A stretch of DNA of 64,000 bases, taken from the NCBI RefSeq assembly GCF_018143015.1, contig NC_054751.1:30457783-30521782 (forward strand). The letters are read 5' to 3'. Below, piece by piece: positions 1-12,800 of the stretch. Source of the stretch: Lytechinus variegatus (Eukaryota > Echinodermata > Echinoidea > Temnopleuroida > Toxopneustidae). The first letter of the stretch is position 1, and every line of letters begins with the position of its first letter. A model generated the notes under the pieces. It had not been told where the DNA came from, ran no database searches, and saw nothing but the letters and a program-made list of their open reading frames with translations. The position numbers and the translations under genes are program-made.

Positions 1-221
1 CTACAAGATTTCTTTTTAAAATTTATGGATTTCTATGACATCTTGTAAGGTGAAGCTGCCTGGATATGAAGTCACAAATCACTTGAGAACCTTGAAAATT
101 CAAATCTCTCTCATTCTTTTTATATTTTTCAAATATTTGTCCTTCACCATTATATTTCTTTCTTTTTTTTTCTGCTTTTCGTATATCCAACTCGTCGTCA
201 GAGTGAACTTCCCCTTTAAGG
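1..221. mobile_element. End of a TTAA-type MITE, truncated by the window edge
   Basis: It ends GTCAGAGTGAACTTCCCCTT next to TTAA (216-219). The same end closes the element at 19586-20074, so this is a second member of that family, in the same orientation as its right end. No protein is encoded. Confidence 0.55.
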
Positions 222-3012
222 TTTTTTTTTAAATTCTACGTGATTTCAAGGAGGAGGATGGCACAGCCCAAGAAGACGGAAGAGAGTAGGAAGGTTGGGT
301 TTCAGATGGGAAATGCACTGAATTTTTAGAGTGTAGGGGTTCCGTGTGATTGCCTTGAGTGAGGTGAAATGGCCAACCCCTTCCTAACAGACAAAACTGG
401 ATTTAATTATTGACTATTGACTGAGTGACTGACTGCAGTTTCCCCACTTACACCAAAGAAAAAACAACAACTTGATTTGCGTGATTGTAATCTGAATGAA
501 GTCTAGACTAAATTAGAATTTCATTTTCAGTTAGTCCACATCTCTATTGAATGTTACATGAAGGTTTCAGATAAATCATCTGCCATATTTCGTATTCAGG
601 ACCGAGAGAGTTTAACAAAGAATTCACCAAAATTCACATTTTTTTTTCATTTTATTACAATTCATTTCTCACGCAATATTTGCAGAAGGATCAAAATAAT
701 CTGTACCTATATTGGATGGCAACAAACTTTGTGATAGTGTAGTTTGAGAGATAACGTTGGCCTTGTGTAGTTGCAGTTGAGTTTACATACATTGTAAATT
801 GTAGCAACTGCCAAGGAAAACTTAATTGTGATTTTCCGCTGTGACCTGCTACCATGGTAGTAGTCATAGAGGCAATGTTACCTCTGGAAAAAAAAAGCTG
901 TGAATTCATGTACAAATCCAATGCAAATTGTGTAGTTAGCCAAAATTCATAAATGTATCATTTCTACTTTTACTGATTAAACTGAATTAAGATTTATGAA
1001 ATGGGACTAAAATTGTGCACATCATGTGACATATCCCTAAAAGATCAACATTCCTTGACACTTCATGATTTTATTTGGTCACTTTATTTAAAGGCATCAT
1101 TCACCGACAGTCTTTGTCAGCCCTTATGGTTGGCTGCACAGTTTAGAAGTTCATGTTACTATGGTAACTGTGGCGACTTTAAAGAGATGACAGAACAAGT
1201 CCCCTGGGTCTCAAGAAGAAAAAGTTGTGCTTCATAATCCTTATTATTTCTTATAAAAACTGGGGCCTGTTGTATAAAGAGTTGCAATCAAACACGGCTA
1301 CGGAAATCAATGCAACTTGCCTTTCTGCCAATTAAAAGCATGTATTAGAGACTTGTGCTTGACCTATTCAAGTTGCGTTTTAACCCAAAAAGGCCAGCTC
1401 CCTACATTTATCACCATAAATCCGCCAAGCAAATTTTTTACCGCGCCACTCACTATTTACTCTCGAATCTCGCATAACTTTAGAGACCAAATTCTCAGTT
1501 ACGAAACTAAGCAACATTATGTTAGTGCATGTCAGACCCAAAACTGCTCAAAAACATGAATTCATGTACAAATCCAATGCAAAATGTGTATTTACCCACA
1601 ATTCATAAATGTATCATTATTTTCCACTTTTACTGATTCAAACATCATTAATTTTGTCTTTTTTGTGATAAAAAAAAGTCCACAACAATATCCATCAACA
1701 AAACAATAAAAAACAAAAGGTAGAAAAACAAGGAAATACATAAGAAATTAACAAAAACATCAAAATACATAAAAAAAATTTGATACCAAATTTTTATTTA
1801 AAATTACATTTGATCAGGATCCTTCAAAGAGTCTTTGAATTAAAAATAGTTCGGGGGGCTTTTGGGGCCGTATGATAGTTGATTAGAACAAATGTTTTAT
1901 TACATGCATAAATAAGCATTTAATTCATTAAATAAAAAATCTTATTGTTTCAAAAAAATCAACCGTATAGCCTTGTAGATTCATCGCACACTACCAACGT
2001 GCAAATTTTTGTGATGCTCGTGCAATCAAAATCTCGTGGGGGGGGGGAGAAAGGGGGGGCAGAATCTCCCCCCCCCCCCCCGGCCTTGAGATGGGTCCAA
2101 ATAACCTGGCTCTTTTAGGGTTAAACGTAATTCTTTGTGTAACAGACCCCAAGTCCCTCCTGCAGTGCCTGGTCTCATTATGTGCTTGTGGTCTGCTATA
2201 ACATTTTTTAGTGCTGACATCCACATCCCTGGGCACTGTTTCATATGGTTGTCATCCCTGACAAGGAGCCATTCATTCAACATTTTCAGTATTTACCTTG
2301 ACTCAGATTGGCTGAAAAGTGTTGTTTTAATGGTAACTGTTGGGGACACCTTGTCACTGGACACTTCCTGAATTTCCCCATCCCCATTCCATAAAACTAT
2401 TTACAATAAAACAAAACTCCAGAACATAAGTTGAAAACTCCTTGTGGCAAAGTTGTAATGCCACTGACTCTAACACATGAAGAAACTTGTGTAAAAACTA
2501 GTATTTGTAGTGAGGCTTCTGCAGTTAAAGAGATTCACACTACTGGGGGCAGATCTCTGATTCAAATAAAGTAGAAAAATTTAGTGTTAATCATGATTGA
2601 CGATCCTGATTCATTTCCATAAATGTAAGTTTTCTGTCAGAAACCATTAACTATTTTCACCCATTCAATTTCCACCAACAGAAATATGTGTTCATCTCCA
2701 AAAATACACATAAAATGTGACATGATACAACTCTTTCACAATCAGCATCAAACTTCTTCAACTATCAATGTTTTGAATAGCATACCAAAGGTGGGATAGA
2801 ACAAAAATGTGCCTGATTTCACTTTCAATGAATTTGGCTTTTCGGCGTGCTCTGTTCCTTGGTTCCTTCAAAGTCTAAACCGAGAACACAATCCATGAGT
2901 CAACATTAAACCACGGACACAGAAAACAGTGTGATCCCAACATGACGCCTATGGCACTTCTCCAATTCAGAAGTCAAAGAGGTAACATATCGACAGGGCC
3001 GAATGTCAAAGG
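222..3012. other. Region downstream of MRPS26, no gene seen
   Basis: No supported gene. It holds a direct repeat of about 80 bp (899-980 and 1556-1640; both contain ATTCATGTACAAATCCAATG), palindromic MITE fragments with CTACCATGGTAGTA near 850, and G and C runs at about 2037-2085 typical of transposon remnants. The MRPS26 3' UTR must begin at 3012 and run leftwards, but I cannot place its end. Confidence 0.5.
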
Positions 3013-6000
3013 TCAATTCTCTGCTGATTTGGCCTGATTTTCATCTCCTCCATCTGCTACAAACTCCTCATCCTTGGCTTTCATCGTCCTTTCTTTGAAA
3101 CTTTCCCAAGCGGTGTCCTCAGGAAGGATGGGTTCTCCGCTCTTCTTGATGAGGAAGTCGTAATTCTTGGGATTGTCTAAAGCCTCGTTGATAGCAGCTT
3201 CCATGGTTTCCATGGTAATGAATGTCTTACTGGCCTCCTATTAAAACAAAAAGAATGAGATTAACGTGAGAATATTAGTGATCATAAATAGAGAAAGCTT
3301 TACTTAAAGGTCAAGTCCACCTCAGCAAAATATTGATTTGAATCAATAGAGAAAAATCAGACAAGCACAATGCTGAAAATTTCATCAAAATCGGATGTAA
3401 AATAAGAAAGTTACGACATTCTAAAGTTTCACTTATTTTTAACAAAATAGTTATATGAACGAGCCAGTTACATCCAAATGAGTGAGTCGATGATGTCACT
3501 CACTATTTCTTTTGTTTCTTATTGTTTGAATTATACAATATTTCAATTTTAACGAATTTGACGAATACAGTCAGTCGGCAAGCCCCTGTGTTAATGAGCA
3601 AATGGGCAAGATTTATCCAAGTCCTCTCGTGGATGAATTCATGTCCCTGCAAAATCTCGTGAATTGTGAGACTTTTTTCTCAAAGAATTTAACCACTTTC
3701 TCCTGGAGTAAAATTGATTATTTTTGTACCATTGGGAAGATTAATTTTACTTTTTCATATTGGTTATTTCTTTTGAATACAATATTTTGATAAATAAGTG
3801 AATTTTTTACCAGAAAAGATACATCAAACAGAATTTTCTTCCTCTGTTTTCACTTGCAAATTGTGCAACATTTTGTGTTTTAGGTACCAACATTATTTAT
3901 ATCATCAGAAAGCTCAAACTCTATACTTTCTTACAATGTCACTCTTGATATGTGGCATCTTTTAGATGGGTCAGCAGCCAGCTTTTTCCATCAAGATGCA
4001 AGACGAGATTTCTAAAATTTCTGAGTAACATAAAATCCAGAGTTCTGATTGGCTGAATAATGTTTTCACAACAACAGGAGCGGGTTATTTGAAGAGATTA
4101 CCACATGGTGAGTGTGACCTTGCAGAGGCCCAGTGTGGGGAACATTGGAATTTGCGTGGGTGTGTGGTCTCTGTGACCAATCAGAGTGCAGTATTCTTGT
4201 TTTTGAGCTGCTAAATGTACTTGGCCTATGAAAAGCTGGCTGCTGACCCATCTACGATACATCTTCTTATACAAATTATATCATATTAAAGCGTAGATCT
4301 TCAGCTTTATTATGATCTAAAAATCATTTGTGCTCAAACAGAAATCAAGTGTGAAAACAACAACATTTGTTGCATGAAAAAAATCATTTTGTTTCATGTT
4401 TTATATCAAAAGTTTCCAACATTTTTTAAAAATTCCAAACACATGACCTGAAAGAATGATTCTTCTTCTTTACAAATATACCAAAAACATGAAATTTGGT
4501 TAATATTTAGAGCAGCAATGGCAGAATAAAAAGAGGTGTTTTGGTTCGCACCAAGCTCATTAATAATGCAAAAACCCTATAGTCATGAATATCACTTGGA
4601 TAAAAGAAGCTACTTTTTCAGGGCTTGCCGACTGACTGAATAGGACCTCCTTGCCTGAAGCACAAAATGTTAAAATAATGGAATTCCACATGTTCAGGGA
4701 GGAATGAAACTTCATTTCACATGACAATGACGAGAAAATAAAAATATTTCATATTTCAAATAATAAAATACAAAAGAAATAGTGAGTGGGTGATGTCATC
4801 AGCTCCTCATTTGCATACTGACCGAGATGTGCATATAACTGTTTTGTGAAATGAAGCGAAACTTTAAAATGCCATAACTTTCTTATTTTACATCCGATTT
4901 CGATTAAATTTTCAGTGTTATGCTTGTTGAATTTTTCTCTTTTTATTCAAAGCAAGTTTTTGTTGGGGTGGACTTGTCCTTTAAAATTCAGATTAGTCAT
5001 GCCACAGAATTTTGACTTGCACTTGGAAGATGTAAATGGCATGTAATCTATGTTCTGTACATCAAGGTGCCCGTTTCATAAAGAACTTGCAACTGTTGTA
5101 ACTTTGCTGTTATGGCAACTACCATGGTAACCTTGATTATGATTGGCTGCTGAGCCCTGTTGCCATGGTAGTTATCATAATGGCAAAGTTACACTAGTTG
5201 CAAGTCCTTTATGAAATGGGCTCCTGGTCTGAAAAAAAAACTAATGGAGACTTAACTGGATATTTTGGGGTTATACTTTAATCAAGCTATCACAAAATTT
5301 CCAGCTTTAAGCTTAAAATTTTACTTTTTGGTACATTTTCTTTAAAATTCATAATTCTAATTTGTATTTACTGTCACTTGTTTATCACAAAGGGTGTAAG
5401 TAAAAAGACTTCTTGAACATACATCCTAAATTAATCATTAAATAAAGAAATATATGTCAAATCAAGGAATGGAAGGTTATAACAAGTAGAGCGCCTCTAG
5501 CAGTCTCAACTGCATTACGCGATTCTTTAGCAGCGGTGCTGACTTTGAAAACTGCAAAGAAATAATTATTCACAAAAAACACCATTCGTATAATGAAACA
5601 ATACTACATTCATTGAATCTAAATGACATTTGATCTTGATCATGTGACCTAAGACTTGTCAGTGAAACTTGATTACCCCTACGTCCACAATTAATAAACT
5701 ATATCCATAAACTTCGAACTTTATGACAGGAATTTAATAATTACCTCCAACATGGCCAAACTGCATTGACCTTAATGACCTTTGATCTTTGTCATGTGAC
5801 TTGAAACTTGCACAGGATGTATAGTGATACTTGATTACTCTTAATTTATGTCCAAGTTTTATGAACTCAACTTATACAATTTCAGAGTTATGATGGTAAT
5901 TCAACAAATACCCCTAAAATGGCAAAAGTTCATTGACCTTACATGTAAATGACCTTTGACCTTGTTCATATGACCTGAAACTCGCACAGGATGTTCAGTG

Positions 6001-9000
6001 ATTACTCTCATGTTCAAGTTTATGAATCAGATCCATTAACTTTCAAAGTTATCATGGTAATTAAACAAATACCCCCAACTTGGCCAAAGTTCATTGACCT
6101 TTGATCTTAATCATGTGACTTGAAACTTGCAAAGGATGTTCAGTAATATCTGATTACCATTTTATGTTCAAGTTTCAAGAACTAGGTCCATATACTTTTT
6201 AGGTTATGCTGTCATTTCATACACTTAATCTTCGGTTAAGATTTTATGTTGACGCCATCGTCACCATCGGAAAAGCGGAAAGCGGCATTCTGCTATCAAT
6301 GAAGGCGAGACAAAAATTAAAGAATAATTCAAGAATAGAAAAAAAATCATTTAAAAAGTATTAAAAATTGTACCTGTTCCTGCAATACAAGCTGTCGCAT
6401 TCTTTCAATTTCTTCTGCCTCCTGCTCTTCCTTTCTCAGCAACCTCTGTAGATTTTCTTCTTCGATCTCCTTTGCCTTAGCAGCAAGTTTCTCTTTCCTT
6501 TGATAAGATGATAAAAACATAATATAGTTTTACCCCAGAATTACATACATTTGCCTAAGTATGGTACCACAGTATTCACCTTAAGCAATTTTTTTTGTAT
6601 ATAACACCCTGGCATACTTCTGGCCTAAAGGCCTTTGGTAAATATTCAAATCATAGAAAGTTTACGTCTTCTGCATCTCATATATTCACTCACTATTGTT
6701 GCAAACATAATACAACCAACCATGCCATCCTGCCATGTTGTGAATACAAATAATTAAGAAAAAAAACACAATAAAAAACAGAAACTGCATTTCTCATAAT
6801 GACATGAAAATATCAATTTCATGAAATAAGGAGAAAAAAAGTGGATAATGGGTCTTCAAATTTGACATTTGCTCTTCTTTTCTTGAATTCATAATTTGTC
6901 ACTGTAACATACAGAGTATTAGCAACAAAAAAAACTCAATTAGACACCAATAATAATTACCTTCTTGCATTAATCTTGGCATTCTCTTGTTCATTCCACT
7001 TCAAAAGTTGCCTAAACGCTTCTTCCTCTTCCCTTTCTTGTTCCACACTTGATAGACCTTCTGCCGTTTCATCCTTTTTCCTCTCAAGTTCTTCATTGAA
7101 TAAGTGCCTACAATTAGGTAGATAAATGTAACAATGCAATAATGACTTCTTATTAAAATCTATCTTTAAAAAAAAAAGACAATGCAAGTTGAAAGATAAT
7201 GACACATCCACATTTCAATTGATTTGAATACCCAATTTTATGTTGAGTTTAATATAATTAGTCATCTACAGTCTAAGTCGAGACTAGGATTCTTGTAGGA
7301 AGAGCTGACAATAAGCACATGAGCATTAGACATGATTATTCCATTTACGTTATTCTCAGCTCAGCCTTAGTAAACTTAATAAGGTGACTGTGATGGTCAT
7401 TCGACCATGTCACAAATTGTGAGCTCCAGAGATTTGGGGTTTTACTCAGCCTCAGGTCAGACACCCCCACGACACAGACAGGGTATCAGAGTGCACTAGC
7501 ACCCACAGCATACAGCAACATAGATCAATAAGTGGGTCTATTTCTGTCAGGGGTATGCTCCGCTGAGTCTTCGTCCGGCTCCGCGGCATCCCTTCTGTCA
7601 ATAGACCGATGACGGTCATTGGGCTCATAGTGGTGGAGCTCCACTGATGCCTTAAGTTACGTCTATCCTCACTCCTAAATTTTGCTTTTTGATGGTGGAA
7701 AAGGGAAGAAATAATAAAAATGAATTGTTATCAAATATATTCAGCTTACCACCTTTCCGAAAAAATATTCTGGAAAATAGCGAATTTTGATGACAAACAG
7801 ATCAGGATCAACCAGATTCTTCTTCGATCGCTCGATCACCATCAGTGCAGCTACAGCTGAGCATACAAATGTGTCAGCCAAATCTGCTGGCGCGTCCGCA
7901 CGCTCAGAGCTGACGGCGATCAAAGAAGAACCTGGATGATCCTGATCTGTTTGTCATCAAAATTTGGTCTTCTCCAGCATATTTTTGTGAAAGGTGGTAA
8001 GCTGATTGTATTTAACATAAATTTATCTTTACTATTTGTTCCTTTTTCCCCTGTCAAAAAGCAAAATTTAGGAGTAATTGAGGAAGGTGCACCATGCACC
8101 AGTGCACCTTTTTTTCCAGTGTAGATGCTGTAGTTTAGTGCTTCCACTTTTCAAAACAAAATTTCAATTTACTCTGAAAGATAGTGGAATTTTACAAAAT
8201 ATCTCAGAATTTTAATGTTCCCCAGCTCCAGTCTTTCATAGGATGTAATACTTCTCTACTAAACACACAAAAAAGATGAAATATAGGGCCCTGTGCGGTA
8301 ATGAGCCACACATTTTGAGGGGCAAAATATGACCAAAAATGTGTATATTGGGCAAAAGACTTGCGAGCAAGCGAACAAAACTGTTGTCATTTTCATTAGA
8401 AAGATGCAATTTTGTGATAGATTTTGACATAAAAATATCATTTTTGGAAATGAAAACTTCCCGGAATTTCTCACTTCCTGAAATGATCTTGGAATATAGC
8501 AAAACTTCCCAGAATTTCCTGGATTTTTGGAAGAGTGGAAGCATTGACTGGTTAAGCAAGGCGTCGGTGGAGCTCCACAATTTATTTATTATTTATTACG
8601 AGCACAATGGCCACCATCCGTCTGTGTAGAACAAAAAAAATCAGAAAATGTTGAAGAACTCCTCTGAAACAGCAGATTTAGCAGTATCACAGCAACAATA
8701 GTCAATCCGCATCCCAGCCCATCATGTATAATATCAATGTTTTTCGAGATTTTCGAGTATACCCAGTTGTTGTGTCCGGACAGGTTGTGTGTCCGGACAA
8801 TCAATTTTAGAAAGTCATTATTTGGAAAAAATTACAAGTGAAGTTGTATCAATTTTTAGTACAAAATATTAGGAAATATTATAAAGAACAAAATAGAAGA
8901 GGACTACAAGTATTGAATTCATATTTTAAGTGTAATCCAAAGACAAAAAAGAAGGCTTCAAAAAGATAACCTGTCAGCTGTCCGGACGTCCCATCCTACC

Positions 9001-9379
9001 CCCCCCCCCCCCCGCACCACTCACCAGCACCATTTCCTGTATGTGGGACCACGCAAATGGCAAAAGTTTTAAGAACATCAAGCTAGTGATCAACATTTCC
9101 ACAGTTCGCATGGCTAAAATAAAATATGAATACAAATTACCTAACAGCATTCATTGTTGACCTATAATGAGGCATTTTCTCTACCAAAAAATCACGCTCC
9201 CATGGGTCAAAAGGTGTGGGTTCCCGAACCCTTCCAATTTTCGATTTGGCCTTCGGATCCGTTCTTCGTTTTCTCCATCTGATTTGCTGAATTTGAAGAG
9301 ATCCTGTGGCATTAATTGGCTCCCACGACCGCTGTAATGCTCTTAAATATGGTGAATAAGTTCTCAAAATACTATACAT
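3013..9379 (-). CDS. MRPS26: Small ribosomal subunit protein mS26, mitochondrial (4 coding exons)
   Basis: Coding exons on the minus strand: 9379-9141, 7107-6961, 6497-6374, 3237-3013, with GT-AG borders at each junction. They total 735 nt, or 244 residues plus TGA (human about 205). The N-terminus is basic and free of acids, as in a mitochondrial targeting peptide. It is followed by RTDPKAKSKIGRV, which matches the human RHDPLAKSKIERV block that marks mS26. Then come PHYRSTMNAVR, a long Glu/Arg/Lys-rich helix carried by exons 2 and 3 (WNEQENAKINARR recalls human WNQAENRRLHELR), and a C-terminal NPKNYDFLIKKSGE block. From family knowledge, mS26 sits in the small subunit of the mitoribosome and works in mitochondrial translation. 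The start Met is the first in frame before the basic stretch. The long introns hold transposon debris. The identification is from remembered family sequence; the splice sites are seen directly. Confidence 0.94.
3308..4980. mobile_element. TTAA-flanked foldback element in MRPS26 intron 3
   Basis: Both ends abut TTAA (3304-3307 and 4981-4984). Terminal inverted repeats are AGGTCAAGTCCACCTCAGCA on the left and the complement of TGGGGTGGACTTGTCCT on the right. Inverted similarity continues inwards: GTCAGTCGGCAAGCCCCTG near 3570 faces CAGGGCTTGCCGACTGACTG near 4620, and GATGGGTCAGCAGCCAGC near 3966 faces its complement near 4230. TTAA targets suggest a Kolobok- or piggyBac-type mobiliser. Non-coding. 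Confidence 0.78.
5066..5224. mobile_element. Short palindromic MITE (GGTGCCC ends)
   Basis: A 159-bp near-perfect inverted repeat. The left arm starts GGTGCCCGTTTCATAAAG and contains GGCAACTACCATGGTAAC. The right arm holds GTTGCCATGGTAGTTATC and ends CTTTATGAAATGGGCTCC. Related ends (CATAAAGAG, ACAAAGAGTTGC) recur at 1267, 13527, 16348 and 16573. Confidence 0.7.
5503..6311 (-). mobile_element. Satellite-bearing element, minus copy, in MRPS26 intron 3
   Basis: Same family as 12049-13127 but reversed. It starts GTCTCAACTGC and ends with GGCGAGAC next to the complement of the GCGTCAACATAAAATC motif. Inside are about four degenerate repeats of about 150-167 bp containing CATGTGACCTGAAACTTGC and AAGTTCATTGACCTT. 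No coding capacity. Confidence 0.72.
6312..7669. other. MRPS26 exons 2-3 and flanking intron sequence
   Basis: Apart from MRPS26 exons at 6374-6497 and 6961-7107, this is plain AT-rich intron. Near 7380-7660 there is a GC-richer unit ending in the palindrome GTGGAGCTCCAC at 7634, which recurs at 8569. I recognise nothing else. Confidence 0.4.
7670..8074. repeat. Foldback (inverted repeat) in MRPS26 intron 1
   Basis: Left arm from ACTCCTAAATTTTGCTTTTT through GATGACAAACAGATCAGGAT; right arm is its complement, ending AAAAAGCAAAATTTAGGAGT near 8074. The arms are about 165-170 bp with a loop of about 65 bp at 7836-7905. This is a MITE-like hairpin of no recognised superfamily. Confidence 0.7.
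8075..9140. other. Rest of MRPS26 intron 1, no gene seen
   Basis: Non-coding. It has the word TGTCCGGAC three times between 8770 and 8985, two of them in GTGTCCGGACAGGTTGTGTG context, and a run of about 16 C at 9000-9015. No conserved protein is visible on either strand. Confidence 0.4.
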
Positions 9380-9804
9380 TATTTATCTTTGTGAAAGCCG
9401 TCTCTCGAAGTACAAGTCCTATCAGCAAAAGAGAATATTTGAACCGAAATCCAAGATTGAAGATCCTTGCTCGAATTTACATCGAGGTTAATGAGGGCGG
9501 CATTTTGTGCGGAAATATGGGCTTGAAATCGCCACATCGGGCCTTTTGTAAGCCAGAGTAAAATTACCGTTTGTGCACATGCGAACGAGGAAGGCGTAGA
9601 CACGCCCACTTGTAGCGTTAGCTCCAAGCCATTTATCGCCAAATAAATGCACCATGCATCTTTTGTAGCTGAGCTATATACAGCTCAATGAGGAATTTCC
9701 ATCTGTTACTACTTATTTTGAGTTTAATAGTTCAGTCAGTTAGGGGGTAGCAAAAAACAATCAACCCTTTTCATTTTTCAGACCTTTGGCTGCAACTAAG
9801 TAAG
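9380..9804. promoter_or_regulatory. Probable bidirectional promoter of MRPS26 and NAGK
   Basis: This 425-bp gap separates the divergent start codons of MRPS26 (9379, minus) and NAGK (9805, plus). I see no convincing TATA box facing either gene. It contains the short near-palindrome GGCGTAGACACGCCC near 9590. A CAG at about 9778-9780 after a pyrimidine run could be the acceptor of a 5' UTR intron of NAGK; I cannot confirm this. The regulatory role is inferred from the head-to-head layout alone. Confidence 0.6.
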
Positions 9805-12800
9805 ATGGGTGATTCTGGAAAAGCATATTATGGAGGAATAGAAGGGTGAGTCTTGACTTAAAAGCCAAAAATACAGAAAGAATTTATCTGATTTATATTA
9901 AGAAAGGTTGGTTATATAATTATTATCAGATGAGATAGTGTCAATACAATCAATAGCCAGATTTTGTGACGTCATATTCTTTACGTTAATTTGTTAATCC
10001 TAATTCTTTTAGGCGTATTTTATTGAAGAAAGAGGTCATTTTGAATATAATTCATCATTCAATCATATCCTCCAACTTCAAAGATTGGAACAGATGAACA
10101 AAGATGAACAAAGTCAAATTTAAGTTTGATATATTTTGCATTTTATTAGTTGATTATTAGTATTTTATAAAGGCTAAGCTGATATTTTTATCAATATGAA
10201 CTGTACAGTGTACCGGTATGTTGAGCGTTACTTTAATTTGCTGGTGGGAATCACAATATTTTTCAAAGCTCATGACATGGCATAAGTGTCTGGGTTTTCT
10301 TGCAAAGTGAAAACTGATGCTTTGAGTAAAAACATATAATTTTCTGACTATACATTCATGAGTTAAAACTAGTGACGTCTCAAGTTTTGTGAGTTTTGAC
10401 TGCAACAAATAATAGGATTGGCCTAATCAATTTGTTAATCTTATTCTTGATTTTCTTTTTTCCCCCTGAAGAGGGGCTACCCACTCTAAGATGGTGATTA
10501 TGGATGAGACTGGATCTATACTAGCTTGGAGTGAAGAACAGAGTACAAACCACTGGGTGAGGTTAAACTAATCATGACAATCCCGGGGGGGGGGGCCACT
10601 TACATTGATGAGTGGATACCATGCGCGACCCAAAAAACGGTTAAAAAGGATGTCCTTTTCGCGATAGGGCACGTTACGTACGTAACATGATAAGGGTGTC
10701 AAAAACACAAAAATAATGAAAAAAGGGTATCTATTTCGCTAGGAAAATTACGTGTTTAGGGTCGAATTTGCGGGTATGATAAAACAAAATTAAAATGTTT
10801 TATAAAGGATGTCCTTTTTGCCCCAACACTACGTGTTTAGAGTCCTATTTGCGCAAGGTGTAGAAGGTGGGGTCGTATTAAACCAAATAAGGTAAAGCCG
10901 ATGACCAAAGGACCCGTAACAATAAAACATTCCTGTACTTGTTTAGGGGTTCATTTCAGGGAATATTTGCCAAGAGTGTCGTTTTGTTTCCAATACTTGT
11001 TAAGGGTAGGGTTTCACACGCCAATACTTGTTAAGGGGTGCATTTTCAGAATATGGAAATTACGTGTTTAGGGTGCTTTTCGAGACCCCATGGTCGCGCA
11101 TGGTATCCACTCGTGAATGGAAGTGGCCCCCCCGGGTGACAATCTGAAAAAAAAAATTGATGTTCATTTCTGAATGATCATCACGGTCATAGAGTAAAAA
11201 TTACTAAAGATTGTCAGTCTTCTAGCTGATGATGAAGAGGAGAGGAGCAGATGGAGGATCGAGGGTGGTAATGGTGGTGGTGGTGGTGATGATGATGATG
11301 ATGGTGTAATGATGATGGTGGTGGTGGTGGTGGTGATGATGATGAAGGTGATAATGATGATAATCATCATGATGACTATGAATGCAGCTGATGATGATGG
11401 AGGATCGATGTTACATGATGATGACGATAAGGATGATGATGACAATAATTACTGTCGCATAACAATAATGATGATGAACAACATATTGTAATTTCTGAGA
11501 AAACCGAAATGTGGTTCATTATGAATGAGACTGGATCCATACAAGCTTGGAGTGAAGAACAGATTACCAATCACTGGATCATCATGGTCATAGAGTAAAA
11601 ATTAATAATGACTTACCTGGTACTGAATATCAGCCTTAAAATTAGCTGATGATGAAGAGGAGGGGAGCGCGTGGAGGATCGAGGGTGCTGATGATGAAGA
11701 TGATGGTGGTGATGATGATGGTGGTGATGGTGGTGGTGATGGTGGTGGTGGTGGTGATGATGATGATAATGGTGATAATTATGATAATCATCATGATGAT
11801 ATAAATGCTGCAGCTGATGATGATAATGATGATGGAGAATGATGTTACGTGATGATGACGATGATTAAGGTTGCATAACAATAATGATGATAATATTATG
11901 AACAACATATAGTAATTTACCAAATTATCTTAGCAATTTCAGGGGCTGGGGGGAGGGGGGGGTAGGGGCTTCAGCCCCCTCCCCCCCCCCATTATTCTAA
12001 AACCTTTTACAAAAACGTAATATTTTGATGAAATTTTCAGTGTTTTTTGTCTCACCTGCGAAGCAAAGTGAGACTATAGGCGCCGCTTTTCCGACGGCGG
12101 CGGCGGCGTCAACATCAAATCTTAACCTGAGGTTAAGTTTTTGAAATGATGTCATAACTTAGAAAGTATATGGACCTAGTTAATAAAACTTGGCCATAAG
12201 GTTAATCAAGTATTACTGAACATCCTATTAGAGTTTTATGTCACATGACCAAGGTCAAAGGTCATTTAGGGTCAATGAACTTAGACCATGTTGGAGGAAT
12301 CAACATCGAAATCTTAACCTGAGGTTAAGTTTTTGAAATGTTATCATAACTTAGAAAATATATGGACCTAGTTCATGAAACTTGGACATAAGGTTAATCA
12401 AGTATCACTGAACATCCTGCATGAGTTTTATGTCACATGACCAAGTTCAAAGGTCATTTAGGGTCAATGAACTTTGGCCGAATTGGGGATATCTGTTGAA
12501 TTCCCATCATAACTTTGAAAGTTTATGGATCTGATTCATGAAACTTGGACATAATAGTAATCAAGCATCACTGAAAATTTTGTGCAAGTTTCAGGTCTCA
12601 TGATTAAGGTCAAAGGTCATTTAGGGTCAATGAACTTTGGCCGAATCAGGGGTATCTGTTGAATTACCATCATAACTTTGAAAGTTTATTGGTCTAGTTC
12701 ATTAAACTTGGACATTAGAGTAATCAAGTATCACTGAACATCCTGTGCGCGTTTCAGGTCACATGACCAAGGTCAAAGGTCAATGAACTTTGGCCGAATT

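Noticed and set aside
7741-8147. Small open frames in MRPS26 intron 1
   Set aside because: They fall in a foldback repeat; the frame exists because the two arms mirror each other.
11164-11923. Open frames of Asp/Met or Ser/Ile runs
   Set aside because: They are translation of GAT/GGT microsatellites.
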